This document shows positions 43,442 through 52,419 of a stretch of 62,938 bases of DNA, one piece after another. The notes beneath the pieces were generated by a model. The model was not told the origin of the DNA. It ran no database searches and saw only the letters and a list, made by a program, of their open reading frames with translations. The position numbers and the translations under genes are program-made. The first letter of the stretch is position 1. The number at the start of each line of letters is the position of its first letter. Origin of the DNA: an uncultured Bacteroidales bacterium. GTDB taxonomy: Bacteria; Bacteroidota; Bacteroidia; Bacteroidales; FEN-979. Location of the stretch: positions 1-62,938 of the forward strand of contig CAIYUC010000050.1 in the NCBI GenBank assembly GCA_903929315.1. The letters run 5' to 3'.

Positions 43442-43858
43442 ATGACCATGGATAAGGATCCTCCTAAAATACTTGTTTTTTCTACGGAAAAGATTTCCGA
43501 TCCGGCCCTGGATCTGGCAGGGTTGATGAAACTACACTATCCACCGACTGTTCATGCGGTTGTTGTTCCCTGTTCCAGTTCGGTTCGTCCAAGCTGGATC
43601 ATGCATGCATTTGAATGCGGATTTGCGGGAGTTTTTATAGCCGCCGACGGATCTGACTGTCCTTACGGCGAAACATGCATAGAGAAGACCGCAAAGATTG
43701 TCGAAATGACCCATGTTATGATGCGGGAAAAAGGAATTCCGACCGAAAATTTGAAAATGGCCGCCGTTTGTTCGGTATGTGCAGAACTTTTTGTCAACCA
43801 GATGAAACTGTTTGCCGGCGAACTTGCTGACAAACGGCCAATGCAATATGAACAATGA
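43442..43858 (+). CDS. MvhD-like iron-sulfur protein with altered cysteine set, module B
   Basis: 138 residues. Paralogue of 25250-25648 with the same changes: the N-terminal CxxC is replaced by STEKISDPALDLAG. PCSSSVRPSWIMHAF and SDCPYGETC are kept, and CSVC is present at about residue 119. Shares four bases (ATGA) with the following HdrA gene, so co-translated. Presumed electron-transfer adaptor for HdrA. Confidence 0.85.
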   Translation: MTMDKDPPKILVFSTEKISDPALDLAGLMKLHYPPTVHAVVVPCSSSVRPSWIMHAFECGFAGVFIAADGSDCPYGETCIEKTAKIVEMTHVMMREKGIPTENLKMAAVCSVCAELFVNQMKLFAGELADKRPMQYEQ

Positions 43859-45198
43859 CTGATAACATCAGGAGTGCTTCCCGAAAAGAAGCAGATGCTC
43901 TCATAATGGGCGGAGGGATTGCAGGGCTTGAATCTGCTCTCAACCTTGCCAATATGGGTTTTCAAGTTATTATTGTGGAAAAGGATCTTTCCATCGGCGG
44001 AAGGATGATCCACCTGAGTAAGGTGTTTCCTACCCTCGACTGTTCGGCATGTATTACCACTCCAAAAGTTTCCGAAACAGCACGCCATCCAAACATAAAG
44101 ATCCTTAACAATAGCGAGGTGAAACATGTTTCAAGGGATGAGAATGGTTTTTACCGGGCAGTCATTGAACAAAAACCGCGGTATGTCATTGATTCCCTTT
44201 GCACCGGTTGCCAGGATTGTGAAGAAGCCTGCCCTGTGGTTGTGAAAGATGAGTATCAATATAATCTGGTTGGCCGTAAGGCAGCTTTTATCCCCTTCAG
44301 CATTGCCAGTCCCCGCATTGCTGCCATTGATCTGGATAACTGTATTCTATGCGGCGCTTGCGAGAAAGCGTGTGGCCCCGGAGCTATTGACTTTGGTCAG
44401 GAAACTCAGATAACGGAGATTACTGTCAAAACCATAATTGTCGCAACCGGGTTCAAACTTTTTGATCCCGACCGGATTACACGGTATGGTGGAGGAAAAT
44501 TCAAAAATGTGATCACCGCTATGCAAATGGAAAGGCAACTTGTACCCACACGCCCGTTCAATACAGTTCTGAGGCCGGGTGATGGAAAAGTACCTGACAA
44601 GATCGCTTATGTGCTCTGTGCCGGATCGCGGGATGTTACGGTAGATAACCCGATTTGCTCACAGATCTGTTGCATGTATTCCATCAAACAGGCTCAGTTG
44701 ATCCTTGGAGCAGTAGCCATGGCCGATGTTACGATCTATTTCCTGCATGTAAGGGCATTCGGGAAAGGGTTCGATGAATTTTATCAGCAGGCTAAAATGA
44801 TGGATGTGCAGTTTATCAAGGGCAAAGTCGGACGGATAAAAGAAATGGAAAACGGAGATCTGATGATCCGCTATGAGGATATCGCTTCAGGGCAGGTCAA
44901 GGAGACACAACATGATATGGTTGTGCTTTCGGTGGGGATTTTACCAAACATGGGGATTGAAGAGTTGTTCGAAGTTGATAAGATTAAGCTTGATCCGTTC
45001 AATTTTTACAATCAGCCGAATGAAATGACCGATCCGTTCAAATCCAACCTGTCAGGTGTATTCATCGCCGGTACCTCTTCCGGCCCGATGGACATCCCAG
45101 ATTCCATTCTTTCGGCTGGAGCTGCCGCCTCCCAAGCCGCCAAATACATGAAGAAGTCCCAGGTAAACGTTTCCACAAGAGCCACAACAACTGTCTGA
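43855..45198 (+). CDS. HdrA/QmoA-like flavoprotein, module B
   Basis: 447 residues, an uninterrupted short HdrA (QmoA size). FAD motif IMGGGIAGLESALNLA at the N-terminus, FPTLDCSACITTPKVSE, then two ferredoxin cysteine sets (CTGCQDCEEACP; CILCGACEKACGPGAI). VLCAGSRD, ICSQICCMYSIKQAQ and the C-terminal GVFIAGTSSGPMDIPDSILSAGAAA follow. Aligns end to end with the outer halves of the module A HdrA-GltD protein. One base separates it from the next gene. Confidence 0.94.
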   Translation: MTDNIRSASRKEADALIMGGGIAGLESALNLANMGFQVIIVEKDLSIGGRMIHLSKVFPTLDCSACITTPKVSETARHPNIKILNNSEVKHVSRDENGFYRAVIEQKPRYVIDSLCTGCQDCEEACPVVVKDEYQYNLVGRKAAFIPFSIASPRIAAIDLDNCILCGACEKACGPGAIDFGQETQITEITVKTIIVATGFKLFDPDRITRYGGGKFKNVITAMQMERQLVPTRPFNTVLRPGDGKVPDKIAYVLCAGSRDVTVDNPICSQICCMYSIKQAQLILGAVAMADVTIYFLHVRAFGKGFDEFYQQAKMMDVQFIKGKVGRIKEMENGDLMIRYEDIASGQVKETQHDMVVLSVGILPNMGIEELFEVDKIKLDPFNFYNQPNEMTDPFKSNLSGVFIAGTSSGPMDIPDSILSAGAAASQAAKYMKKSQVNVSTRATTTV

Positions 45199-45199
45199 A

Positions 45200-47149
45200 A
45201 TGACGAACGAACCAAACTTTATAGAAAAAAGGATCGGCGTTTACATCTGTCAGTGCGGATCAAATATATCGGATTATGTGGATGTGGAAAAAGTCCGGGA
45301 AGAGATCAGCAGGGAAAAAGGGGTGTCACTTGCAAAGGTTACCATGTTTGCCTGTGCAGATTCGGCACAAAAGGAGATTGTCGCAGACATTCAGAACGAA
45401 CCCCTGGATGCGATCGTCATAGCGTCCTGCTCCCCGAAACTTCATCTGAACACATTCCGTGGTGTTGCCGAACGGGGAGGATTGAATCCTTACAATTATG
45501 TCCAGGTTAACATCCGGGAACAGGATTCATGGGCTCACTCAGACAAGCCCGCCCAGGCTACCTTGAAAGCCATTCATTTGATCCGCGCAGGCATTGCCAA
45601 AGTTAGCCTTTCCGAAGCCCTGACACCTATGACGATCCCGGCCGAGAATTCAGTTGCAATTGTAGGCGCCGGAGTGACCGGAATGAGAGCGGCCATTGAA
45701 CTGGCTGACCTGGGTGTCAATGTTCATCTCATAGAACGGGAGCATTTTGTCGGGGGCAGGGTTGCACAATGGGGAAAAATGTCGATGACAAACCAAACCG
45801 GGGAAGAGATCATCACGGAACTGTATCATGAAGTGAAAAAACGTGAATCCATAAGGGTTTACACAGGGGCCGATATCATCGCCTCAAAAGGAAGCATCGG
45901 GAATTTCAATATCCAGGTAAAGATACAACCCAGGTATGTTGAACCACCCTGTGATCCGGAGTCATTTAAAAATGCCATTGAAGCTTGTCCGGTCGAAGTG
46001 TATGATGAGTTTAACTTTAATCTCACAAAGCGGAAGGCAATTTTTTTTAACTACCACAGTGAATTTCCTGCCTTGCCGGTTGTTGATATGGCAACCTGTA
46101 CCCGTTGCGGGGAATGTCTGAAATATTGCCATGGAATCCGCCTGGACCAACAGGAACAGGTAATCGATCTTCATGTCGGTTCCACCTTCCTGGCTACCGG
46201 TTTTAATCCTTACGAACCGAAAACCGGAGAATTCGGTTATCAGGAACATCCGGATGTTATAACACTTCAACAGTTAAAACGCATACTGGAACTGACAAAA
46301 GGGGAATTCCGGTTCAGGAATAAAAAAATCGAACGGGTAGCCTTTATCTATTGTGTCGGCAGCCGCCAGGTTGAAGGAGAGAATAAATATTGTGCCCGAT
46401 ATTGCTGTACTTCCGCTATTCATGCTGCACTTCAGCTCAGGAAAGATCTTAATGTTCCCTTTATATATCATATCAACAAAGGGATCAGGACCTATGGCAA
46501 GCAGGAAATATTGTATGAGCAGTCTTCCACTTCAGGAGATATTTTTCTGCAATTCGTGGAAGATGATCCACCGGTTGTGGAAACGTTTAACGATCATTTA
46601 AAAATCACTGTCAATGATCTGCTTACTGCAAACATGGAAGTCACAGTGAAGGCCGACCTTGTGGTTTTAGTCACCGGTATGGTTCCCCGTCTAAACCAGG
46701 AGTTGAACAGCATCCTTAAGATACCTTTAGGGAAGGACCATTTTTATAATGAAATCCATCCGAAATTACGACCTGTAGAAACAGTGATCGATGGTCTGAT
46801 CATTGCAGGTTGCTGCCAGGGACCAAGGAATATTGCCGAATCAGCCAGTTCGGCACTGGCTGCAGTCTCCAAAGTTTATTCCATACTTAATCACGGAGAA
46901 ATTCAGCTGGAACCGACTTTGGCAATTGTGAACCCTGGTGCCTGCGAATGGTGCGGACAATGCCTGGTGGCTTGTCCTTTTGATGCGATTGAAAGAGTAG
47001 AGACGGAAAAAGGACCCGTTGCCAGGATCATTGAATCAAACTGCAAAGGTTGCGGGATGTGTACTCCTGTTTGTCAGACAGAAGCCATCGATATCAAGGG
47101 TTATACCAATCATGAGGTCAGAAGCATGATTGAAGCAATGAGTGGTTAA
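45200..47149 (+). CDS. Second HdrA-like (QmoB-like) flavoprotein, module B
   Basis: 649 residues. HdrA accessory N-terminus (IGVYICQCGSNISDYVDV), FAD motif VAIVGAGVTGMRAAIELA (about residue 150), and an internal insert with CTRCGECLKYC (about residues 245-330) that the module A paralogue lacks. Then YCVGSRQ, CARYCCTSA and a C-terminal double ferredoxin (CEWCGQCLVACP; CKGCGMCTPVC). The C-terminal helical domain fused in module A is the next, separate gene here. Confidence 0.92.
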   Translation: MTNEPNFIEKRIGVYICQCGSNISDYVDVEKVREEISREKGVSLAKVTMFACADSAQKEIVADIQNEPLDAIVIASCSPKLHLNTFRGVAERGGLNPYNYVQVNIREQDSWAHSDKPAQATLKAIHLIRAGIAKVSLSEALTPMTIPAENSVAIVGAGVTGMRAAIELADLGVNVHLIEREHFVGGRVAQWGKMSMTNQTGEEIITELYHEVKKRESIRVYTGADIIASKGSIGNFNIQVKIQPRYVEPPCDPESFKNAIEACPVEVYDEFNFNLTKRKAIFFNYHSEFPALPVVDMATCTRCGECLKYCHGIRLDQQEQVIDLHVGSTFLATGFNPYEPKTGEFGYQEHPDVITLQQLKRILELTKGEFRFRNKKIERVAFIYCVGSRQVEGENKYCARYCCTSAIHAALQLRKDLNVPFIYHINKGIRTYGKQEILYEQSSTSGDIFLQFVEDDPPVVETFNDHLKITVNDLLTANMEVTVKADLVVLVTGMVPRLNQELNSILKIPLGKDHFYNEIHPKLRPVETVIDGLIIAGCCQGPRNIAESASSALAAVSKVYSILNHGEIQLEPTLAIVNPGACEWCGQCLVACPFDAIERVETEKGPVARIIESNCKGCGMCTPVCQTEAIDIKGYTNHEVRSMIEAMSG

Positions 47150-47174
47150 AAGATATAAGAAAGAACCTTCATAC

Positions 47175-47447
47175 ATGGATAGAAAGACCATTGAAATTAT
47201 CAAAAAAAAATGGATAATTCCTGATGCTGTCAAACAACATCATAAGGATTATCTTCAACTGAGAAAGCAGATAAGGCAGGTCTTGAAAGAGGAGCCTGAG
47301 ACAATTCCCGGAATCGCAATAAAGACAGGGATTCCGTCTGATCAGGTGCTCTTTGTGGTTATGACTATGCGTAAATACAATGAAGTGGAAACAGGAGAAC
47401 TGGACGATATGGATGAGTATTATTTTTATAAACTGAAAGAAAAATGA
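47175..47447 (+). CDS. Small helical protein, free-standing version of the module A QmoB-like C-terminal domain
   Basis: About 90 residues from the ATG at 47175; a GTG at 47142 is in frame. The ending EVETGELDDMDEYYFYKLKEK matches the end of 28438-30441 (IVEADGMDDSDEYYVYKLKN), and VVMTMRKYNEV matches LMTMNKYNIV. The segment ETIPGIAIKTGIPSDQVLFVVMTM looks like a winged-helix-type domain. Overlaps the QmoC-like start by 4 bases. Function unknown; probably a structural or regulatory part of the complex. Confidence 0.8.
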   Translation: MDRKTIEIIKKKWIIPDAVKQHHKDYLQLRKQIRQVLKEEPETIPGIAIKTGIPSDQVLFVVMTMRKYNEVETGELDDMDEYYFYKLKEK

Positions 47448-48580
47448 GTGAGCTGAATCCGCAGTTTGCTAGGGAAATTTCAAAATATGGCGCCAGTCAT
47501 TTCAATGCCTGTTATAATTGCGGGAATTGCACTGCAGTTTGTAATCTGTCGGAGCAGCACGCCAACTTTCCCAGGATGTTTATCCGATATGGGATATTGG
47601 GTGAAAAGGAAAAAATCTTAAACAGCAAAGAGATCTGGCTGTGTTATGCCTGTGGCGACTGTTCTGAATCTTGCCCGCGCCAGGCTTATCCTGGAGAGTA
47701 CATGGCTGCTTTACGCCGGTACACTATTGCGAATGCAGAGAAAACGGGGTTGGCCCGGCTGATCTTTACCAACAATCCATGGGCGATTTTTATAACCTTG
47801 CTGATCGCATTTATATTGGGCTTGACGATTCTCACCATCAAACCTGATGAAACCATTGCAAGATGGCTATTTGCCTTTATTCCATATGAGGTGATCCACA
47901 ACCTGGGGTTAGCGGTTTTTGTTCTGACTGGTATTACAGCCGGAGCAGGGATTTATACATTGGTCAGAAGTCTGATGAAAAAAGATGCGTCTGATCCTGC
48001 TGCAGTTGAAAGGAAGTTCTCGTTTTCAAGGACTATTCTTGCATTAAAAAAAGTCAGCATTGAACTGGCCACAATGAAACGCCACCAAACCTGCGATACT
48101 GAAGATGATTCCTATTGGAAACACAAGCTATGGCTGATAAAGCCGTGGTTTGTGCATTGGAGTATCATGTGGGGATTTATTGGGCTTCTGATTGCCACCA
48201 TCCTTGATTTTATCTTTAAAGACCCGGCTACCGTTATGTGGCTGCCTTCACGGATCCTTGGAACACTGACCGGTATCCTGCTGATATACGGGACGACGAT
48301 GGCTGTTATTTACCGGCTGACCAAACCGACGAAAAGCTATGCAGACATCAAACTGGCCGACTGGACCTTCCTTCTATTTTTATGGATAGCTGGATTTACA
48401 GGTTTCTGGCTGGAGATAGCGGTTATGTCAGGATGGAATAACCTGATTACCCAGATTGTATTTCTGATCCATACTGTAATATCAATGGAACTAATCCTCC
48501 TTTTTGCATTCTCTAAATTCGCCCATGCTTTGTACCGGCCACTGGCCCTTTATTTCTATTATTACCGTCAATATGAATAG
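47444..48580 (+). CDS. QmoC-like protein: HdrC ferredoxin fused to b-type membrane domain, module B
   Basis: 378 residues. Two [4Fe-4S] motifs, CYNCGNCTAVCNL and CYACGDCSESCPRQA, then a membrane domain with histidine-bearing helices (IPYEVIHNLGLAVF, WFVHWSIMWGFIGLL, IVFLIHTVISMEL, FAHALYRPLALY). Highly similar to the module A copy throughout, so the two modules arose by duplication. Likely exchanges electrons with menaquinone. Confidence 0.93.
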   Translation: MSELNPQFAREISKYGASHFNACYNCGNCTAVCNLSEQHANFPRMFIRYGILGEKEKILNSKEIWLCYACGDCSESCPRQAYPGEYMAALRRYTIANAEKTGLARLIFTNNPWAIFITLLIAFILGLTILTIKPDETIARWLFAFIPYEVIHNLGLAVFVLTGITAGAGIYTLVRSLMKKDASDPAAVERKFSFSRTILALKKVSIELATMKRHQTCDTEDDSYWKHKLWLIKPWFVHWSIMWGFIGLLIATILDFIFKDPATVMWLPSRILGTLTGILLIYGTTMAVIYRLTKPTKSYADIKLADWTFLLFLWIAGFTGFWLEIAVMSGWNNLITQIVFLIHTVISMELILLFAFSKFAHALYRPLALYFYYYRQYE

Positions 48581-48603
48581 GATGTAGTTTTTTGAACTAA
48601 ATT

Positions 48604-49176
48604 ATGCACTTCTCTGGTTTTGATATATCTCTGTTAAGCTGGCTAAACCATCATCTCATTCCTTATTCTGTTCCGGTTTTACGAATAATTTCATATACAA
48701 CTACTTTTATAAGTATTGCATTAGTATTGATGGTATTAATAACATCAATTGTAAAAAAATCGAGATCAATACGCAAACAGTTTTTTGTACTTGCATCAGT
48801 ATTAATCCTTGTTGCAATTGTAAGTCAGGGATTGAAAACATTTATTTACCGGGAGAGACCATTTAAAACCTATCTCTTTATTGAAAAATTATCTGAAGGA
48901 GGGGGTTCGTCCTTCCCTTCCGGACATACATTGGAAGCATTTGCTATAGCAACATCACTATCACTATTGTTTGCAAAGAAGAAAATAGTGATCCCTGTTT
49001 ATTTGTGGGCAATGCTAGTGGCCTATTCACGCATGGCGTTGGGCGTACATTACCCAAGTGATGTATTGGCTGGTGTTATTATCGGGTCTTTTATTGGCTG
49101 GAGTGTCCCATGGATCTTTAACAGATTCACCACCAATAGGAAAATCAATAATCCAATGTCACAATCCGACCTCTGA
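48604..49176 (+). CDS. PAP2-family phosphatase
   Basis: 190 residues with about five to six transmembrane helices and the acid-phosphatase motifs KTFIYRERPFKT (KxxxxxxRP), SSFPSGHT (PSGH) and YSRMALGVHYPSDVLAG (SRxxxxxHxxxD). Membrane lipid phosphatase, for example on phosphatidate or undecaprenyl diphosphate. It follows module B by 23 bases but has no obvious link to it. Confidence 0.92.
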   Translation: MHFSGFDISLLSWLNHHLIPYSVPVLRIISYTTTFISIALVLMVLITSIVKKSRSIRKQFFVLASVLILVAIVSQGLKTFIYRERPFKTYLFIEKLSEGGGSSFPSGHTLEAFAIATSLSLLFAKKKIVIPVYLWAMLVAYSRMALGVHYPSDVLAGVIIGSFIGWSVPWIFNRFTTNRKINNPMSQSDL

Positions 49177-49238
49177 TAAAGTTGAAGAATTTATCCTTTT
49201 CGGCGATGATGATCCCGGGGCGTAAGTATTCGGGCTTA

Positions 49239-50105
49239 TTAAACCGGCAAAATAAGACAAGATGGACCACCTTTCCCTTTGATGAACTATGATAAGTCGA
49301 GGGAATGGATTCGATATCCCTTTTGTTTAAGGATATCTATTGCAGTGGTATTCGTTTTTTCTGCAATAACTTTATAATTCCCTAGAGATATTACATTACC
49401 GGTAACAAAGTTATCTCCTGGCACTTCAATTCGATTAAAGCCATCGAAAAAATTTATCGGGAAAATCCTCTTACAGCATAAAACATCATCAGGGGAAAGG
49501 AGACTCATGGCGCCACCAAGATGTAAAAATGGTTCAGGTACTGTGATTGACCTGACTTCGAAATTCATGGCATTTAAAATTGCTGATATCTGATTTACAC
49601 CTTCCTCATTTGTTCTCTTCGAAAGGCCCACAAAAGCAACAGTGCCTGCTAAGATCACATCCCCACCTTCAACTGTTCCATTACCTGATATACTTCCGGC
49701 TCTTTTTATCCCCAGTGATTCTAACTGCTGCGCCATCCAATCTTCTTCTCCTCTTCTTGAGTCCAGTCCCATTCTTAATTTGACAAATCCTTCAGGTGTT
49801 ACAAACGATGTATCACGGGTAAAAACAGAATTTGGATGGCCGGGAAGTTCAGGAATCCGAATCACTTCGCGTCCGGATTCGGAAATAACTGATCTCAAAT
49901 TTTCATGCTGCTTTAATGCTTTAGTAAGATCTGCAGGTTGAATGATATTATGAAGTTTTCTATCGTTAACCGTAAAATATTCAATTATTGGTGGACAGAT
50001 AACAACGCGTTTAATCAAGGGGTCATCAGTTCTAAGCACATCTTTTATTTTTAATTCTATCTTTGCAACATTACAGAAAAAACACGAAATCATGAAACAA
50101 ATCAT
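49239..50105 (-). pseudogene. DDAH/arginine-deiminase-like hydrolase with amber stop before the catalytic Cys
   Basis: The frame from 50105 to the TAG at 49287-49289 encodes a DDAH-type amidinotransferase fold: VVICPPIIEYFTV, HPNSVFTRDTSFV, EGGDVILAG and LHLGGAMSLL (substrate and catalytic His region). It stops at HSLDLS. Reading through the TAG gives FIKGKGGPSCLILPV and a TAA at 49239-49241, which restores the family's C-terminus including the catalytic cysteine. A Glu codon probably became TAG. The truncated product should be inactive. The true start may be the GTG at 50039, since the upstream ATG region overlaps a divergent gene and its promoter. Confidence 0.75.
50058..50065 (+). promoter_or_regulatory. 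Predicted -7 element (TATCTTTG) of the secreted DsrE-like gene
   Basis: TAnnTTTG element 27 bases before the start at 50092. Confidence 0.5.
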
Positions 50106-50511
50106 TTTTTTTCTCTTATGTCTGTTTCCTTTCTTTGCAATCAGTCAAACCAATTGTATTTCAAAGAAGGATTCAAATGCGAATACTAAGCTAAAAATCG
50201 GAATGGTCATTTATTCAAATGACGCGGAGACAGTTTGGAATGCCTTCAGATTTGGAAATTTTGCACTCGGCGAAGGGGATACGGTTAAAGTTTTTTTATT
50301 GGGGAAAGGGGTTGAATCCGAGTCACTGGACAATGACAAGTTTAAGGTAACCGACCAGATAAAACGATTTATTGAAAACGGCGGAAAAATATTTGCATGC
50401 GGTACATGTCTTACAACCAGGAAAATGGAAGGTTCTAAGATGTGTCCTCTGTCCACAATGCATGATATGTACGAAATCATTAAGTGGAGCAATAAAGTAA
50501 TGACATTCTGA
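50092..50511 (+). CDS. Secreted DsrE-family protein
   Basis: 139 residues. Signal peptide (IIFFLLCLFPFFAISQ) followed by a DsrE-like fold: LKIGMVIYSNDAETVWNAFRFGNFAL and VFLLGKGVESESL. The cysteine motif GKIFACGTCLTTRKM (about residue 101) matches the KIxxCGxC site of DsrE proteins. Export puts it in the periplasm, unlike the DsrE2 proteins of modules A and B. It is convergent with the histidine kinase gene of module C. Possibly handles periplasmic sulfane sulfur. Confidence 0.85.
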   Translation: MKQIIFFLLCLFPFFAISQTNCISKKDSNANTKLKIGMVIYSNDAETVWNAFRFGNFALGEGDTVKVFLLGKGVESESLDNDKFKVTDQIKRFIENGGKIFACGTCLTTRKMEGSKMCPLSTMHDMYEIIKWSNKVMTF

Positions 50512-50524
50512 AAAAACATAGAAC

Positions 50525-51865
50525 CTAATCAATCAAATTCGGGTTTTTAGGAAGTGTAAAAGTGAATTTGGTCCAGACACCTACCTCACTGTTAACCCAG
50601 ATCCTGCCTTTATGGTTTTCAACGATTTGTTTTACTATTGAAAGTCCCAATCCCGATCCGGTTCTTATATCTTTAGGCACATTGCTTGCCCTGTAAAATT
50701 CATCAAAAACCTTTATTATTTCTTCTTTGGGAATTCCAATTCCGGAATCTGATATCTCAGTCACAATATGGTCAGGACGGTTTCTTACAGATAATTCAAT
50801 ACGTCCATTTGGAAGGGTGTATTTAACAGCATTCAACAACAGGTTGGAATACAGCTCCTCGATTGTGAATGGATCACCGGTTATTGTTTGAATATTATTA
50901 TCGAAAAAAATAGTAAATTCAATTGATTTATCTTGAGCAAGAATCTGAACAGATGACACGACTTTGGCAATCAGATCTTTTAATAAGAACTCTTCAAATT
51001 CGGTGTCGTGTTTCAATCGTTTTTTTGTCAGATTCAAAAGATCTTTGACGAAATTGGCGAGCAATTCCGTTCGCTCAAAAGCACGGTTTACAAATTCGTC
51101 TTGTTTTTCATTCAATGACCCGACTACTGTGGACCGGATTACTTCCAGGCAACTGAGGATGGCCCCAAGGTGACCTTTTATATCATGCGTGACACGGAGA
51201 ACATATTCATTTTTCAATTTGTCTTTTTTCTCCAGTTCATCGTTGGTCTTCACATAGTTCTCTTCAATTTTGATAGACCTGGAAACGATGAGATGTGTCA
51301 GATTTACCAGAATTAAAGAGGTGATGATGAAAATAAAACCGCTTCCATAAATAAAAAATTTGTTCTGATACAAATCATGATTGATAAAACCCTCCAGATG
51401 ACAATGAGGAATTATGGAAGAACATTCAAGAAATACTAACAGGGCAACCAATATGAGTGCAAAAGTGGTATGCAGATAACTTCCAAAAGTTGAAAATATG
51501 GAGCTTGCGATAATCATGTGCAGGAAGAAAAAGATAATCATAGGATTCTCTATGCCTCCTGAAAAGTGAAGAATCAAGGTCAAAATAATCAGGTCTGTTA
51601 TGATTTGGAAATGAATATCCTGTTTGATTCTAATAATAACCCTGGTTCCCTCTTTAAGGATGATTCGTTTCAGGATGAATAAATGAAGGCAATTTAAAAC
51701 AATGAGGATAAGGGAAATATAATATATAGGAATATCGTGAATGGTAACTTTAAAGAAGTTTTTGACAACATAGGTCGAAACAATCAGCGTGAATATAGCA
51801 ATCCACCTGATCCGGATGAACCGTTTTGCAAACAAAACATGCGCTGGGACCAGTTTAGCATCCAT
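50525..51865 (-). CDS. Membrane sensor histidine kinase
   Basis: 446 residues. About six N-terminal transmembrane helices without an obvious extracellular sensor domain. Then the HisKA H-box RVTHDIKGHLGAIL, N-box LLLNAVKYT, G1 ISDSGIGIPKEE and G2 GSGLGLSIVKQIVENHKG. Last gene of the minus-strand module C group, after a receiver protein. Probably senses a membrane or redox state for the hydrogenase/Hdr genes. No DNA-binding response regulator is adjacent. Confidence 0.93.
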   Translation of the reverse strand: MDAKLVPAHVLFAKRFIRIRWIAIFTLIVSTYVVKNFFKVTIHDIPIYYISLILIVLNCLHLFILKRIILKEGTRVIIRIKQDIHFQIITDLIILTLILHFSGGIENPMIIFFFLHMIIASSIFSTFGSYLHTTFALILVALLVFLECSSIIPHCHLEGFINHDLYQNKFFIYGSGFIFIITSLILVNLTHLIVSRSIKIEENYVKTNDELEKKDKLKNEYVLRVTHDIKGHLGAILSCLEVIRSTVVGSLNEKQDEFVNRAFERTELLANFVKDLLNLTKKRLKHDTEFEEFLLKDLIAKVVSSVQILAQDKSIEFTIFFDNNIQTITGDPFTIEELYSNLLLNAVKYTLPNGRIELSVRNRPDHIVTEISDSGIGIPKEEIIKVFDEFYRASNVPKDIRTGSGLGLSIVKQIVENHKGRIWVNSEVGVWTKFTFTLPKNPNLID

Positions 51866-51986
51866 ATATAAATCTCTTCTACCCGTGTTTAAATGAGGCG
51901 AGCCAACATGAGTATTCCACTGATCAATTCTTTGATCCCAGAATATTTATTGACAGAGGAATTTATTAAAATGGAATAACAACAGA

Positions 51987-52391
51987 TCATTCTTTTAGTA
52001 AATCCTGTATCATTTTCACCAGAACCAGCGGGTCAATTGGTTTATCCTGAAAGTGAACATTGGGCAGCATCTCTTCATCTTCGACACCGGAGATTAAATT
52101 TACACCCAATTGATCAATCATACCTGTCAATAAAATTATCGGCATCTTTTTGTAGGCTGGTTCCTGTTTGATCACATGCAACAGATTATATCCCTCAAGA
52201 TCTGTATTCATCATCACGTCAAGGACCAATAAATCAGGTTTTTCATTTTTAAGATTAGTGTATCCATCTTTACCGTCGGAAGAAGTGATCACATCAAAAC
52301 CTTTGCTTTCAAGCATAACCTGAAATGAGCGAAGAAGATCCTGATCATCATCAATTAATAAAATCTTGTTTTTCATACTCATATAATTCAT
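51987..52391 (-). CDS. Single-domain response regulator (receiver)
   Basis: About 130 residues. Receiver fold with acidic pocket LLIDDDQDLL, phospho-acceptor Asp in LLVLDVMMN (about residue 58), Thr in ILLTGM and Lys in FQDKPIDP. No output domain, so it acts by protein contact or phosphorelay. In-frame ATGs at 52391, 52382 and 52376 are all possible starts. Lies between the HdrA-like gene and the kinase. Confidence 0.92.
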   Translation of the reverse strand: MNYMSMKNKILLIDDDQDLLRSFQVMLESKGFDVITSSDGKDGYTNLKNEKPDLLVLDVMMNTDLEGYNLLHVIKQEPAYKKMPIILLTGMIDQLGVNLISGVEDEEMLPNVHFQDKPIDPLVLVKMIQDLLKE

Positions 52392-52419
52392 TGAAAATTA
52401 ATACTGAAAATGAATACAA

